In this document: positions 45,858-54,141 of the stretch, in pieces
How positions within the stretch are numbered: position 1 is the stretch's first letter
Layout: every line of letters begins with the position of its first letter
NCBI RefSeq assembly: GCF_018619335.1
Contig: NZ_JAHHDX010000016.1
Coordinates: 18,295-82,294, forward strand
DNA from: Alteromonas sp. ALT199
Lineage (GTDB): Bacteria > Pseudomonadota > Gammaproteobacteria > Enterobacterales > Alteromonadaceae
DNA length: 64,000 nt
Direction: 5' to 3'
The notes under the pieces: generated by a model
Databases searched by the model: none
Told to the model about the DNA's origin: nothing
What the model saw: only the letters and a program-made list of their open reading frames with translations
Made by a program: the position numbers and the translations under genes

Positions 45858-46373
45858 CTACATTTTAGGTGCGATACGCCCTAATTCTGCAGCCCATGTG
45901 AGTTCGGATCTTTTAAGGTTGTTAGCCGCACTAGCGCCAAAGCTGTGCAGCGCATTGTAAGCGCTGTTAGATGGAACGCGGCAATAGTGGCAAAGTGCAT
46001 AGAACAAAAGACTACAGCGGTGCTGTGAACCATCACAGTGTAGATATATCTTGGCTCCCTCAGTCAACATTTGAGACAACTCATGAAGGTATTGGTGAAG
46101 GTGTACATCTTCGGTGGGAGACTCTGACGACGGGTGTAAAAAGGGAACCCATAACCATTCTAACCCAGCCGCGTTTGAACTATCGCGAATAATCGGTGCG
46201 TTCTCTTCACTGGTTTGTACCGTAGCCACGTGAGTCACGCCTAGTGATTTAAGTCTTTCAAAATCACTTTCAACGGGTTTTTTACCAAGGCATATTTGTC
46301 CGGCGCGCAGTGAAAACCACGCGATATTCGGTTTTGCTGTTGCGCTGTCTTCTTTTTTCTTACCTTCTTGCAT
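45858..46373 (-). CDS. Atypical protein tyrosine/dual-specificity phosphatase-like protein
   Basis: 171 residues with the fold pattern of small cysteine phosphatases: ISLRAGQICLGKKP-like entry (FSLRAGQICLGKKPVESDFERLKSLGVTHVATVQ, read in parts), a middle acid-containing loop (PSSESPTEDVHLHQYL), and the P-loop HCDGSQHR, which satisfies C-x5-R. The usual loop is HCxxGxxR; here the glycine is one place earlier, so phosphate binding may be altered. No signal peptide, so it is probably cytoplasmic. The substrate cannot be inferred. Confidence 0.65.
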   Translation of the reverse strand: MQEGKKKEDSATAKPNIAWFSLRAGQICLGKKPVESDFERLKSLGVTHVATVQTSEENAPIIRDSSNAAGLEWLWVPFLHPSSESPTEDVHLHQYLHELSQMLTEGAKIYLHCDGSQHRCSLLFYALCHYCRVPSNSAYNALHSFGASAANNLKRSELTWAAELGRIAPKM

Positions 46374-46397
46374 AGCTGCGTTATCTAAAGCCTTTTG

Positions 46398-47054
46398 TTA
46401 AACGACGAAGTAATAAATAGAAAAGTAATGGCAGCTACATCCACCGATAACGAACAAGTGCCAAATTGCATGGGTGTACTTTACCTTTTTTGCCACATAA
46501 AAGCACACGCCTACGCTGAAACAAAGCCCCCCTGCTACCAATAGCCAGAGGCCAGCGCCGGGCAGGGCGACATATAGAGGATAGATAAGACCTAGGGCAA
46601 TCCAGCCCATTAATAAATAAGTCATTACCGATACTTTTGGGAATCTGTGCTGAGCGATAAGTTTAAACGCGACGCCACCTAGCGCTAAGCTCCAAATAAT
46701 AGCGGTCATGGTAATGCCTAATACGCCACCAATTGAAACCAATAGTAAAGGTGTGTAAGTACCCGCTATCAATAAATATATTGCACTATGGTCGAATAAC
46801 TTAAGCCAGCCCTTTGCTTTTTGATGCGAAATTGCATGGTAAAGCGTAGAACTTAAAAAAACCAGAATGAGGGTAGAGCCGTAAATGGCGGCCGTGGTTA
46901 GCGCCAGTGTATCTTCAGCGCGATACAGCATAAATATTAAACCCACGATAGCCGCAATAAAGCCAATGCCGTGAGTAATACTATTTAACCACTCTTCTAA
47001 AACGGAGTAAGCTTTGGCAGAAATAGCTTTTGTTTGTTCCTTTACGTCTGTCAT
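46398..47054 (-). CDS. trhA: PAQR/hemolysin III-family membrane protein
   Basis: Seven-helix inner-membrane protein of 218 residues, YqfA/TrhA-like. It shows the family's EEWLNSITHGIGFIAAIVGLIFM start, STLYHAISHQKAKGWLKLFDHSAIYLLIAGTYTP (read in parts), and the late HAIWHLFVIGG; the conserved histidines and the aspartate form the presumed metal site. E. coli YqfA influences membrane energetics and lipid homeostasis; a true haemolysin role is not established. ATG 47054 (after CAGGAGAC) is preferred to an in-frame start at 47123. It follows the MarR-type gene on the same strand by 49 bases. Confidence 0.88.
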   Translation of the reverse strand: MTDVKEQTKAISAKAYSVLEEWLNSITHGIGFIAAIVGLIFMLYRAEDTLALTTAAIYGSTLILVFLSSTLYHAISHQKAKGWLKLFDHSAIYLLIAGTYTPLLLVSIGGVLGITMTAIIWSLALGGVAFKLIAQHRFPKVSVMTYLLMGWIALGLIYPLYVALPGAGLWLLVAGGLCFSVGVCFYVAKKVKYTHAIWHLFVIGGCSCHYFSIYYFVV

Positions 47055-47103
47055 CACGTCTCCTGTTTTGTAATCAGTAGAAATACGCGCACCTCTTATT
47101 TGT

Positions 47104-47646
47104 CTATTCGCATATCTGGACAATTATAGCGCACACTTGTTCGCTCAATGTGAAAATATTAACAGAAAACGCTGATGGTGTAATGACGATAAGATTACAA
47201 AAGGATTTACAAATCGGTCCTTTCAAACAGCCGCCTAGTTTATCTAGAAGGTGCTTTAGCGTGCGACTTTCTTCTGCACTCATACCATTGAGCTTGCAAA
47301 GCATTTGCGCGGGTACATCTTCTGCTATGACTTTCTGTTCTTTACCCATTTTTGTCAGCTGTACGCGCTTAACGCGTTTGTCGCTCTCATCTTTAGTCAC
47401 GACCAAAAAGCCCTTTTCTTCCAGCTTTTTAAGAATGAGAGACATGGCACCCCCATCTATTACTGTTTTATCTAGGAGCTCAGCAATAGTGATGTCGTCG
47501 GTTTCCCACAGGGCCATTAATGTTACATATTGAGGGTAGGTGATATCTAGCGCTTTAAGAAGTGGGCGGTAAGCGCGAGTGAATGCATTCGACAGCGTAT
47601 AAAAACGATGACAAAGCTGATTTTCCAACTTCAATAATTCAGACAT
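47104..47646 (-). CDS. ohrR: OhrR-type MarR-family regulator with extended C-terminus
   Basis: Organic-hydroperoxide-responsive repressor, divergent from ohr. The N-terminal LENQLCHRFYTLSNAF holds the peroxide-sensing cysteine (C12), as in other OhrR proteins, and the winged helix carries ITIAELLDKTVIDGGAMSLILKKLEEKGFL and DESDKRVKRVQLT. The family normally ends near residue 145. Here about 35 more residues follow (KGPICKSFCNLIVITPSAFS..., with four cysteines), which looks like a run-on past a lost stop or a lineage-specific tail. Two matching boxes lie between it and ohr. Confidence 0.82.
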   Translation of the reverse strand: MSELLKLENQLCHRFYTLSNAFTRAYRPLLKALDITYPQYVTLMALWETDDITIAELLDKTVIDGGAMSLILKKLEEKGFLVVTKDESDKRVKRVQLTKMGKEQKVIAEDVPAQMLCKLNGMSAEESRTLKHLLDKLGGCLKGPICKSFCNLIVITPSAFSVNIFTLSEQVCAIIVQICE

Positions 47647-47690
47647 GACACTTAACCCTTATTAATACTGCTTTTTGAATGCTGTTTATA

Positions 47691-47704
47691 TTTTGCATAC
47701 AAAG
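47691..47704. promoter_or_regulatory. OhrR operator-like box 1
   Basis: TTTTGCATACAAAG, a near-perfect palindrome 45 bases before the ohrR start. A second copy lies 48 bases on. Confidence 0.5.
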
Positions 47705-47738
47705 TACTTGATCTGCAAGTTGGTTCGGTGTTAATTTA

Positions 47739-47752
47739 TTTTGCATGCAAAG
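47739..47752. promoter_or_regulatory. OhrR operator-like box 2
   Basis: TTTTGCATGCAAAG contains the perfect palindrome TTTGCATGCAAA and lies 35 bases before the ohr start codon. Xanthomonas-type OhrR boxes have a similar TTGCAA symmetry, so OhrR binding is a reasonable inference. Confidence 0.55.
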
Positions 47753-47786
47753 CAAATGTTTTAATTAATAATTCAGGAGAACAACT

Positions 47787-48215
47787 ATGCATAAGCTTCA
47801 ACAAGTCGTTTATACCGGAAGTGCAACTGCAACCGGCGGTCGCGAAGGTACAGCAAAATCTAGTGATGGTAATTTAGACCTTAAATTGTCTACACCTAAA
47901 GCCCTGGGGGGCGCTGGTGGTGAAGGCACTAACCCTGAGCAAATGTTCGCGGCAGGCTATTCGGCTTGCTTTATTGGCGCACTTAAGCACGTTGCTGCAT
48001 CGCAAAAGTTAAAGCTAGCTGATGATATTAGCGTAACGGGCGATGTATCAATTGGCCCTATTGAGCAAGGTTTTGCTATAGCGGTTAAACTGACAGTTGA
48101 TTTGGGCGATATAGACAAAGCACAAGCACAAAGCTTAGTCGATACTGCCCATCAGGTATGTCCATATTCAAATGCGACCCGTGGCAACATTGAAGTAGAA
48201 ATAAGCCTAGTCTAA
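47787..48215 (+). CDS. ohr: Organic hydroperoxide resistance protein (peroxidase)
   Basis: Dithiol peroxidase of 142 residues that reduces organic (lipid) hydroperoxides to alcohols using lipoylated partners. OsmC/Ohr fold with TGSATATGGREG at the start, the two catalytic cysteines in AAGYSACFIGAL and HQVCPYSNATRGN, and the active-site arginine in GREG. CAGGAGA precedes the ATG. Divergent from its presumed repressor OhrR. Confidence 0.96.
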   Translation: MHKLQQVVYTGSATATGGREGTAKSSDGNLDLKLSTPKALGGAGGEGTNPEQMFAAGYSACFIGALKHVAASQKLKLADDISVTGDVSIGPIEQGFAIAVKLTVDLGDIDKAQAQSLVDTAHQVCPYSNATRGNIEVEISLV

Positions 48216-48263
48216 TTTCACGAAAACCGTTTTAGGTGTTAACGCAATAAACGTTGATAGTAA

Positions 48264-48285
48264 CGCCCGCAGCAGCGGGCGTGTT
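48264..48285 (+). terminator. Probable terminator of ohr
   Basis: CGCCCGC-AGCA-GCGGGCG stem followed by TGTTT, 48 bases after the stop. The T-run is short. Confidence 0.55.
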
Positions 48286-48359
48286 TATTGAATTAGATTC
48301 GCCAGTCATATAACAGCTTGATACACTAATTTAGTATTAATCATCCTTTAGGAAGTTAT

Positions 48360-50306
48360 ATGAAAAAGTACGGATTACTGGCTACATTTGTATGCGCGCC
48401 AGCGTTGTTCGCATGCAGCGACAACAGCAATGTAGATGCAGCCAAGACAGACAAAGATCAAGCCTTTAGCGTAGGCTCAACTTCAGACACCGAAGCACAA
48501 AATGTTGTAGTAGCAAACCAAGCTGACGCAGCTATTGCCTCTGGGGTAGATTATCACTCCTTCGCGAACCCTAATGAGATTAGGGTTACTCATCTGAGCC
48601 TAAATCTAACGGCTAACTTTGAGACTAAGCAGCTTATTGGTGACGTAACTCTTGATGTAAAACGCACAACGCCTGAAAACAACACGCTAGTTTTAGATAC
48701 ACGCGCTTTAAACATTGAAAGTGTTACCGTTGACGGTGAAAGCGTTCCTTTTGCAATGGGTGAAACTGACAAAGACTTAGGCACACCTCTTTCTATTACG
48801 TTACCTAACGCAGCAAACGCGGTAACGGTGGCGTACTCAACCTCGCCTGAAGCGTCTGGCGTACAATGGTTAACGCCAGCGCAAACTGCGGGTAAAAAGC
48901 ATCCGTTTCTCTTTACCCAAGCGCAAGCGGTACACGCACGAAGCTTTATTCCACTTCAAGATTCTCCGCAAGTACGGGTAACTTATGACGCTACGATAAA
49001 AACACCTGAAGACCTATTGGCAGTGATGAGTGCGTCGAACGACCCTACTACTGCCCGCGACGGTGAATATGAGTTCACCATGCCACAGCCTATCCCTTCG
49101 TATCTTATTGCCTTAGCAATCGGTGATTTGAAGTTTAAAGCTATGGGTGAGCGCACGGGTGTGTACGCAGAACCCGCGCTTCTTGAAAGCGCCGCAAAAG
49201 AATTTGAAGATACCGAAGCCATGTTAGAGGTAACAGAGGAAACTTATGGCCCTTATCAGTGGGACCGTTACGACCTTCTCATTCTACCGCCATCGTTCCC
49301 GTTTGGTGGTATGGAAAACCCTCGTTTGTCTTTCATTACGCCAACGGTTATCGCAGGTGATAAAAGCTTGGTGTCGTTAATAGCTCACGAACTGGCACAC
49401 AGCTGGTCTGGTAACACCGTCACCAATGCTACATGGCGCGACCTGTGGTTAAACGAAGGCTTTACGACTTATCTCACCTACCGAATTATGGAGATGATTT
49501 ATGGGCATGATCGCTTTAAGAAAGAAGCGGTGCTAGGTTATCAAGATTTAGAGAACGATATTGCAGCCCTAGATCAGAATGATGAGATCCTTGCCGTCGA
49601 CCTTCGAGGCCGCAACCCAGACGATGTTTTTTCAAACATTCCTTACGAAAAAGGCGCACTTTTCTTACGTGAAATCGAACAGAAGATAGGTCGCGAGAAT
49701 TTTGATGCGTTTTTAATGCAATACTTTAAAGACTTTGCCTTTAAGAGCATTACCACCGACACTTTTATCGCCTACTTAGATGACACCTTGTTAAAGCAGT
49801 ATCCAGATAAGCTAGATGCAGATCGTATTCATACCTGGATTTTTGAACCCGGTATTCCAAAGGGCGCACCGCAGCCAGAATCTGATGCCTTCACTAAAAT
49901 TGATGATACACGAAGCGCATGGCTAACAGGCGATGTGAAAGCGACAGATATTGAAACAGCGCAATGGACAGTACATGAGTGGCTGTATTTCTTAAACAAC
50001 ATGCCTGAAACGTTAAGCAAAGCTCAACTTGCTGAGCTTGATTCAGCGTTTTCACTAACAACGACTAAAAATAACGAAATTGCCCATAGCTGGTTGATGA
50101 TTGCAGTAGAGAATAACTATCAGCCTGCGTTTGAGCGTTTGTATAGTTACCTGGTTTCGATTGGTCGAAATAAACTGGTTAAGCCGCTTTATCGCGAGCT
50201 ATCTAAAACGCCAGAAGGCAAAGCGTTTGCAAAGCGCGCTTTTGAAGAAGCTAAATCTGGCTATCACCCACTTACGGTGAAAGCGAATGAAGGCTATGTG
50301 AATTAA
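48360..50306 (+). CDS. M1-family metallopeptidase (aminopeptidase N/leukotriene A4 hydrolase type), lipoprotein
   Basis: Zinc aminopeptidase of 648 residues. A lipoprotein-type signal (VCAPALFAC, likely lipidated C19) places it in the envelope. The N-terminal beta domain is followed by the substrate loop FGGMENPRL (the family's GxMEN) and the zinc site HELAH (H343, E344, H347) with E366 in LWLNEGFTTY. A C-terminal helical domain of the leukotriene A4 hydrolase type completes it (SDAFTKIDDTRSAWLTG; HSWLMIAVENNYQPAF). Role: trimming peptides from outside. AGGAAG precedes the ATG. Confidence 0.92.
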   Translation: MKKYGLLATFVCAPALFACSDNSNVDAAKTDKDQAFSVGSTSDTEAQNVVVANQADAAIASGVDYHSFANPNEIRVTHLSLNLTANFETKQLIGDVTLDVKRTTPENNTLVLDTRALNIESVTVDGESVPFAMGETDKDLGTPLSITLPNAANAVTVAYSTSPEASGVQWLTPAQTAGKKHPFLFTQAQAVHARSFIPLQDSPQVRVTYDATIKTPEDLLAVMSASNDPTTARDGEYEFTMPQPIPSYLIALAIGDLKFKAMGERTGVYAEPALLESAAKEFEDTEAMLEVTEETYGPYQWDRYDLLILPPSFPFGGMENPRLSFITPTVIAGDKSLVSLIAHELAHSWSGNTVTNATWRDLWLNEGFTTYLTYRIMEMIYGHDRFKKEAVLGYQDLENDIAALDQNDEILAVDLRGRNPDDVFSNIPYEKGALFLREIEQKIGRENFDAFLMQYFKDFAFKSITTDTFIAYLDDTLLKQYPDKLDADRIHTWIFEPGIPKGAPQPESDAFTKIDDTRSAWLTGDVKATDIETAQWTVHEWLYFLNNMPETLSKAQLAELDSAFSLTTTKNNEIAHSWLMIAVENNYQPAFERLYSYLVSIGRNKLVKPLYRELSKTPEGKAFAKRAFEEAKSGYHPLTVKANEGYVN

Positions 50307-50338
50307 TCATCAGTGGTTCTGTTAATATAGTAACAAGT

Positions 50339-50366
50339 AAAGCAGCGCAGCAGGCGCTGCTTTTTT
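50339..50366 (+). terminator. Terminator after the M1 peptidase
   Basis: AGCAGCGC and GCGCTGCT arms followed by TTTTT, 33 bases after the stop. Confidence 0.8.
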
Positions 50367-50537
50367 ATTTCTACCAAGAGTAATACTTATAAACAAAAAT
50401 TGAACGATTGTTCAAAAGGGCGATCTTAAAGTTAGGAAAAGCGTACTAACGTTTACCTAGTGTAATTCAAGTGTAGCTGAGCAGCTTATTTGCTAGCCGC
50501 ACGCTGAAGGATTTGAATTAATCGTTAAGGAGTTTTT

Positions 50538-51074
50538 ATGTATACACAAAAGATGCACCCAGCTACTACTTTTCCTGAAGTAAAGGCAACGCTATCAACT
50601 GGCGAAACTATATCGCTGGCTGACAAGGGCGATGGATGTGACTGGAAAATGGTGGTGGTTTACCGTGGTAAGCACTGCCCGATTTGTACCAAATACCTAA
50701 ATAAACTTGAAGATTTCACAGGTCGACTACGTGAGCTTAATATTGATGTCGTTGCAGTAAGCGGCGACAGTAAAGATCAGCTTGAAGCGCATTTAGATGA
50801 CTTGTCGATAAACTACCCGATTGCGTACGGTTTGTCGCAAAGCGATATGGAAAAGCTAGGTTTGTACATTTCTGAGCCTCGTTCAGAAAAAGAAACGGAT
50901 CATAACTTCGCAGAGCCAGCCTTGTTTGTGCTTAACGGTGACAATGAAATTCACATTGCTGAAATCGCGAATGCGCCTTTTGTTCGCCCTGATTTAGAAC
51001 AGCTTGTATCTGGCCTAGAGTTTATTCGCAATCCAGAGAATAACTATCCTATTCGAGGCACGTTTAAAGGGTAA
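50538..51074 (+). CDS. Peroxiredoxin-like thioredoxin-fold protein (AhpC/TSA family)
   Basis: 178-residue cytoplasmic protein with the thioredoxin fold of the AhpC/TSA group: VVVYRGKHCPICTKYLNKLEDF carries a CxxC (C50, C53) at the position of the peroxidatic cysteine, and VVAVSGDSKDQLEAHLDDL is the typical next segment. The W-R-x-x-C pattern of true peroxiredoxins is changed to RGKHCPIC, so its electron acceptor may not be peroxide. AAGGAG precedes the ATG. It lies within a cluster of redox genes (oxyR, ohr). Confidence 0.8.
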   Translation: MYTQKMHPATTFPEVKATLSTGETISLADKGDGCDWKMVVVYRGKHCPICTKYLNKLEDFTGRLRELNIDVVAVSGDSKDQLEAHLDDLSINYPIAYGLSQSDMEKLGLYISEPRSEKETDHNFAEPALFVLNGDNEIHIAEIANAPFVRPDLEQLVSGLEFIRNPENNYPIRGTFKG

Positions 51075-51120
51075 TTATTGGAAATTTTGGCTTCAGAAAA
51101 GAAGTTTTAATGTTGTTATA

Positions 51121-51164
51121 AAGTGCCTCCCTATAGTTGGACTATCCAATCACTGGGGGCACTT
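51121..51164. repeat. Nested hairpin between convergent peroxiredoxin-like and YigZ genes
   Basis: AAGTGCCTCC (51121-51130) pairs with GGGGGCACTT ending at 51164, and inside the loop ATAGT-TGG-ACTAT forms a second stem. There is no T-run, so it is not a standard terminator. The rest of the gap has nothing identifiable. Confidence 0.45.
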
Positions 51165-51249
51165 CACTTACTGAGCCTATCTAATTTGCATGCGAAAACA
51201 GCCCAAAGCTACTTTTGATGTCACTACCAGCATCTTATTTTTATAAGGT

Positions 51250-51852
51250 TTACTTGTCCTTTACTGCCACTGAAAACGCAATAGGCGCCATCTGCTTTTT
51301 AAAGTCATCTAGTGCATCTATTGGCAACTCAACTTCAACAACTACGCTACTACCGTAGTCGCAGTTTGCAATTTTTCCATTCGCTTGCTCCACTAAGTGT
51401 CGTACGAACTGCTCATGCTTAAAATCGATGTTCACGCTTAGTGGTTCTAGCTTAATCTCTTGTCTTACTTCAAGAGCGTCAATGGCTTGCTGAGCTGCTG
51501 CCGAATAAGCCCTTACCAACCCACCTGCACCTAATTTAATGCCGCCAAAATATCGCGTAACAATAACCATAATATCGCCGATATCTTTATGCTGAAGCAC
51601 ATTTAATATGGGTTTTCCTGCGGTACCGCTAGGTTCGCCGTCATCGGCCATAGCTGCACTAGTGGGAGAGGTAGGATTACCAAAGATATAGGCCCAGCAG
51701 TGGTGTCTTGCGTCGGGATATTGTTGCTTAACGCTGTCTAAAAGCGCCATTGCACTTTCACGAGAGTTGGCAAAGCCAGCACAAGCGATGAATTTACTTT
51801 TTTTAATTTCGTACAGGGTTTCAACCTGTTTAGCGGGAACGGGATAAGTCAT
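51250..51852 (-). CDS. yigZ: YigZ/IMPACT family protein
   Basis: 200-residue protein of the conserved YigZ family. The N-terminal UPF0029 domain has FANSRESAMALLDSVKQQYPDARHHCWAYIFG and DDGEPSGTAGKPILNVL, then IMVIVTRYFGGIKLGAGGLVRAYS, the hallmark motif; a C-terminal ferredoxin-like DUF1949 domain covers about 135-198. The bacterial function is unsettled; the eukaryotic relative IMPACT acts in translation control. No clear ribosome-binding site before the ATG. No functional link to its neighbours can be seen. Confidence 0.9.
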   Translation of the reverse strand: MTYPVPAKQVETLYEIKKSKFIACAGFANSRESAMALLDSVKQQYPDARHHCWAYIFGNPTSPTSAAMADDGEPSGTAGKPILNVLQHKDIGDIMVIVTRYFGGIKLGAGGLVRAYSAAAQQAIDALEVRQEIKLEPLSVNIDFKHEQFVRHLVEQANGKIANCDYGSSVVVEVELPIDALDDFKKQMAPIAFSVAVKDK

Positions 51853-52177
51853 CGTTATATTGTAAGCGAAGATAATTTTTTATTTAAGACAAATGGGCTA
51901 GGTTACGCACTTTATCGGTAAACAAAGAGACTTATGGCCTTAAAAAACATATGGAAACGAAGTGGTCAAAAATGCTACTAATTAGTTAAATTTGTCGAAA
52001 GGTGGCACTAGTGCTCGACAATTAGTCTGCAAATACTTCTTTTGTTAAGGTTAAGATGTTGAAGATAAAAGGTTTTTTAAAGTTGGCGCAATGATTGTAA
52101 CAGTAATTGTAATTGTGAATGTGGCTAAGACGTATTGCCACTACAAGGTAACTTCGTCCCAATAAGGAAATCATGCT
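51853..52177. other. Intergenic region, nothing identifiable
   Basis: These 325 bases separate the divergent yigZ and DUF3718 genes. I see AT-rich promoter-like DNA and an AAGGAAA ribosome-binding site for the latter, but no hairpin, repeat or reading frame worth calling. Confidence 0.5.
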
Positions 52178-52501
52178 ATGAAATCACGTACTACTGCCCT
52201 TACCATTATTGCTCTTACATCTCTTTTCACTGGAAGCGCTTTAGCTTCTGTTGAGTTCACTCCTTCTGACGATTCGGTAACGTCTAACCTCTGCGTAACG
52301 GCCGCTTCCGGAAATAAATGGAAGTTTCACAATCAAATTAAAGCATCAGCGTTAGATAAAAAATACGTTGCAGAAGAAATGACCTGTAATGGCTTAACGG
52401 TTTCGGCCTTTGTCGACCAGTATGGTGAAAATGGCGACAGCATTAAGAAGTATCTGAATATTCAACAGCAGCACATTGCTAATGTTGCGCATACTAACTA
52501 G
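52178..52501 (+). CDS. DUF3718-family small exported protein
   Basis: 107 residues with a signal peptide (IALTSLFTGSALA). The mature part shows the pattern of the DUF3718 family, with two cysteines (NLCVTAASGNKWKF and EEMTCNGLTVSAF) that could form a disulfide. Function unknown; the family is common in Alteromonadales and often appears in several copies. Own terminator downstream; the convergent chemoreceptor gene follows. Confidence 0.7.
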   Translation: MKSRTTALTIIALTSLFTGSALASVEFTPSDDSVTSNLCVTAASGNKWKFHNQIKASALDKKYVAEEMTCNGLTVSAFVDQYGENGDSIKKYLNIQQQHIANVAHTN

Positions 52502-52584
52502 TGCAAAAGTGTCAGGTAAAAAAACGCTCTCAGTGTTTACGGACTTAAAATATTTACCAGAGTAAAACACAATCTCTAATGAAA

Positions 52585-52613
52585 AAGGGGCCGTTGATAA
52601 TCAACAGCCCCTT
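52585..52613. terminator. Terminator between DUF3718 and chemoreceptor genes
   Basis: AAGGGGC and GCCCCTT arms with an inner GTTGA/TCAAC continuation form a long stem. The flanking A- and T-rich bases suggest use from both sides. Confidence 0.65.
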
Positions 52614-52634
52614 CTTAGTAATTTTCAATGTTTG

Positions 52635-53933
52635 TTAACGAAGAATACCAGAAACGGTTTCTGATACATTCAACGCACCTTTTTGAATTTCATCAATTAT
52701 GCTTTGAACTTGCGCAATTTGCTGACTGTTTTGGTCCACGCTATCTTTTACTCCGGCCATCTTCTTCGTGGACTTGTCTGCAAGTTTCCTGTTTTCTGCA
52801 ACCACGCTTTCTATTTCCACCGTCGAGTCGCTAGTGCGCTGTGCAAGCTGTCTCACTTCATCTGCAACCACGGCAAAACCTCTGCCTTGATCGCCAGCTC
52901 GTGCTGCTTCAATCGCAGCATTTAACGCTAACAAGTTAGTTTGCTCAGCAATACCACTAATGGTCGTAACGATGGTTTCAATCTTAAGCGACTGTTCACT
53001 GAGCTCGTGCATGAGTAGATTGGTTTCTTCAACTTCTGAAAGAGCAACGTCGAAAGTTTCTACGCTGCGCTGTAAGGAAGAGGCGCCATCAGCAGCAATC
53101 TGAGAGGTTTCTTCTGCTGTTGATACCGCTAACTCTGCCGCTTGAGCAATGGCATGTTTTTCGTTCACGGCGTCGGTAATATTTGAAGCGAATTTAATAA
53201 CTTTAGTAACACGACCTGAGGCATCAAAAACAGGGTTGTACGTTGCTTCTAACCACAACGTATTACCGTTAGCATCGACTCGTTCGAATTGACCTGAAGA
53301 GAAATTTCCACGCGCAAGATTATCCCAAAAATTGGGATTATCTTGATAAAATTTATCATTACAAAACATGCGGTGGTGTTTGCCCTGAATGTCGGACAAA
53401 TTGTATTTTACTGTGGCAGTGAAATTTTCGTTTGCCGTAATAATTGTTCCGTCTGGTTCAAACTCGATAACCGCCATTGATTTGTTTAGCGCATCAGTGA
53501 CTGCTTTACCTTCAAAATATGCTTTTTCGTGCTCAGTAATATCATGATAAATAGCATGAATTTCCAAACTACCGTTTCTATTCACAGTAACATAGCTTGC
53601 TTTAAGCCATTTAGTTTCACCAAGTGCTGACTTTCTAGCCACTGTGTCGCTAAAACTGCCACCATTGACAAGCTGTTGCCAAAACGCTTTGTATTGATGT
53701 TCGGTTTCAATACCTTCTACACGCATCGCAGCATGGGAAAACGATGCTACTGTGGAGTTTGGGTAGTTCAAAATGGAAAGTAATGCTTGAGAGGCAAAGG
53801 TACACTGCCCATCGGTGCTATAGATGGCATAAGCCATATTATTTTTGAACGCATCCAGCGTACCAAGCAAACCTTGACTCTCATCCCTAAGAGCCGATAT
53901 GTCATTATTGTATCGAGAGCTTGATACGAACAT
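52635..53933 (-). CDS. Soluble methyl-accepting chemotaxis protein with two PAS domains (BdlA-like)
   Basis: 432-residue cytoplasmic chemoreceptor with no membrane segment. Two PAS domains come first (about 20-140 and 145-260; [20 protein letters not shown] and [22 protein letters not shown]), followed by a signalling domain whose hairpin tip reads [40 protein letters not shown] (in parts). The layout matches P. aeruginosa BdlA (417 residues), which triggers biofilm dispersal; the PAS domains may bind haem or flavin. ATG 53933 is preferred because AGGAG lies five bases upstream; the frame extends to 53957. It lacks the C-terminal pentapeptide for CheR binding. Confidence 0.9.
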   Translation of the reverse strand: MFVSSSRYNNDISALRDESQGLLGTLDAFKNNMAYAIYSTDGQCTFASQALLSILNYPNSTVASFSHAAMRVEGIETEHQYKAFWQQLVNGGSFSDTVARKSALGETKWLKASYVTVNRNGSLEIHAIYHDITEHEKAYFEGKAVTDALNKSMAVIEFEPDGTIITANENFTATVKYNLSDIQGKHHRMFCNDKFYQDNPNFWDNLARGNFSSGQFERVDANGNTLWLEATYNPVFDASGRVTKVIKFASNITDAVNEKHAIAQAAELAVSTAEETSQIAADGASSLQRSVETFDVALSEVEETNLLMHELSEQSLKIETIVTTISGIAEQTNLLALNAAIEAARAGDQGRGFAVVADEVRQLAQRTSDSTVEIESVVAENRKLADKSTKKMAGVKDSVDQNSQQIAQVQSIIDEIQKGALNVSETVSGILR

Positions 53934-54141
53934 AACGTCTCCTGAAGTTACATGCATTATTATGAATAAGTATAGTGTAGATTATATTCTTTGGGGGATT
54001 AATTCGTTTAGACATTAGGCGGAATTTACGGCCTAAATATTACCCAATGGGCTTAATTCCGTTGAGAATGGTTGTGTTTTTCTTACACTACGGTAACTAT
54101 TCACATCGTACAAGAATCAATAAAACTCATAAGACCACCTG

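Noticed and set aside
46398..47054. Hemolysin III as a virulence toxin
   Set aside because: The family name is historical; sequence shows a seven-helix PAQR membrane protein, and there is no evidence for cell lysis.
52635..53933. LOV domain in the PAS chemoreceptor
   Set aside because: The second PAS reads [10 protein letters not shown], without the NCR motif or the flavin-contact asparagines, so it is not a LOV domain.
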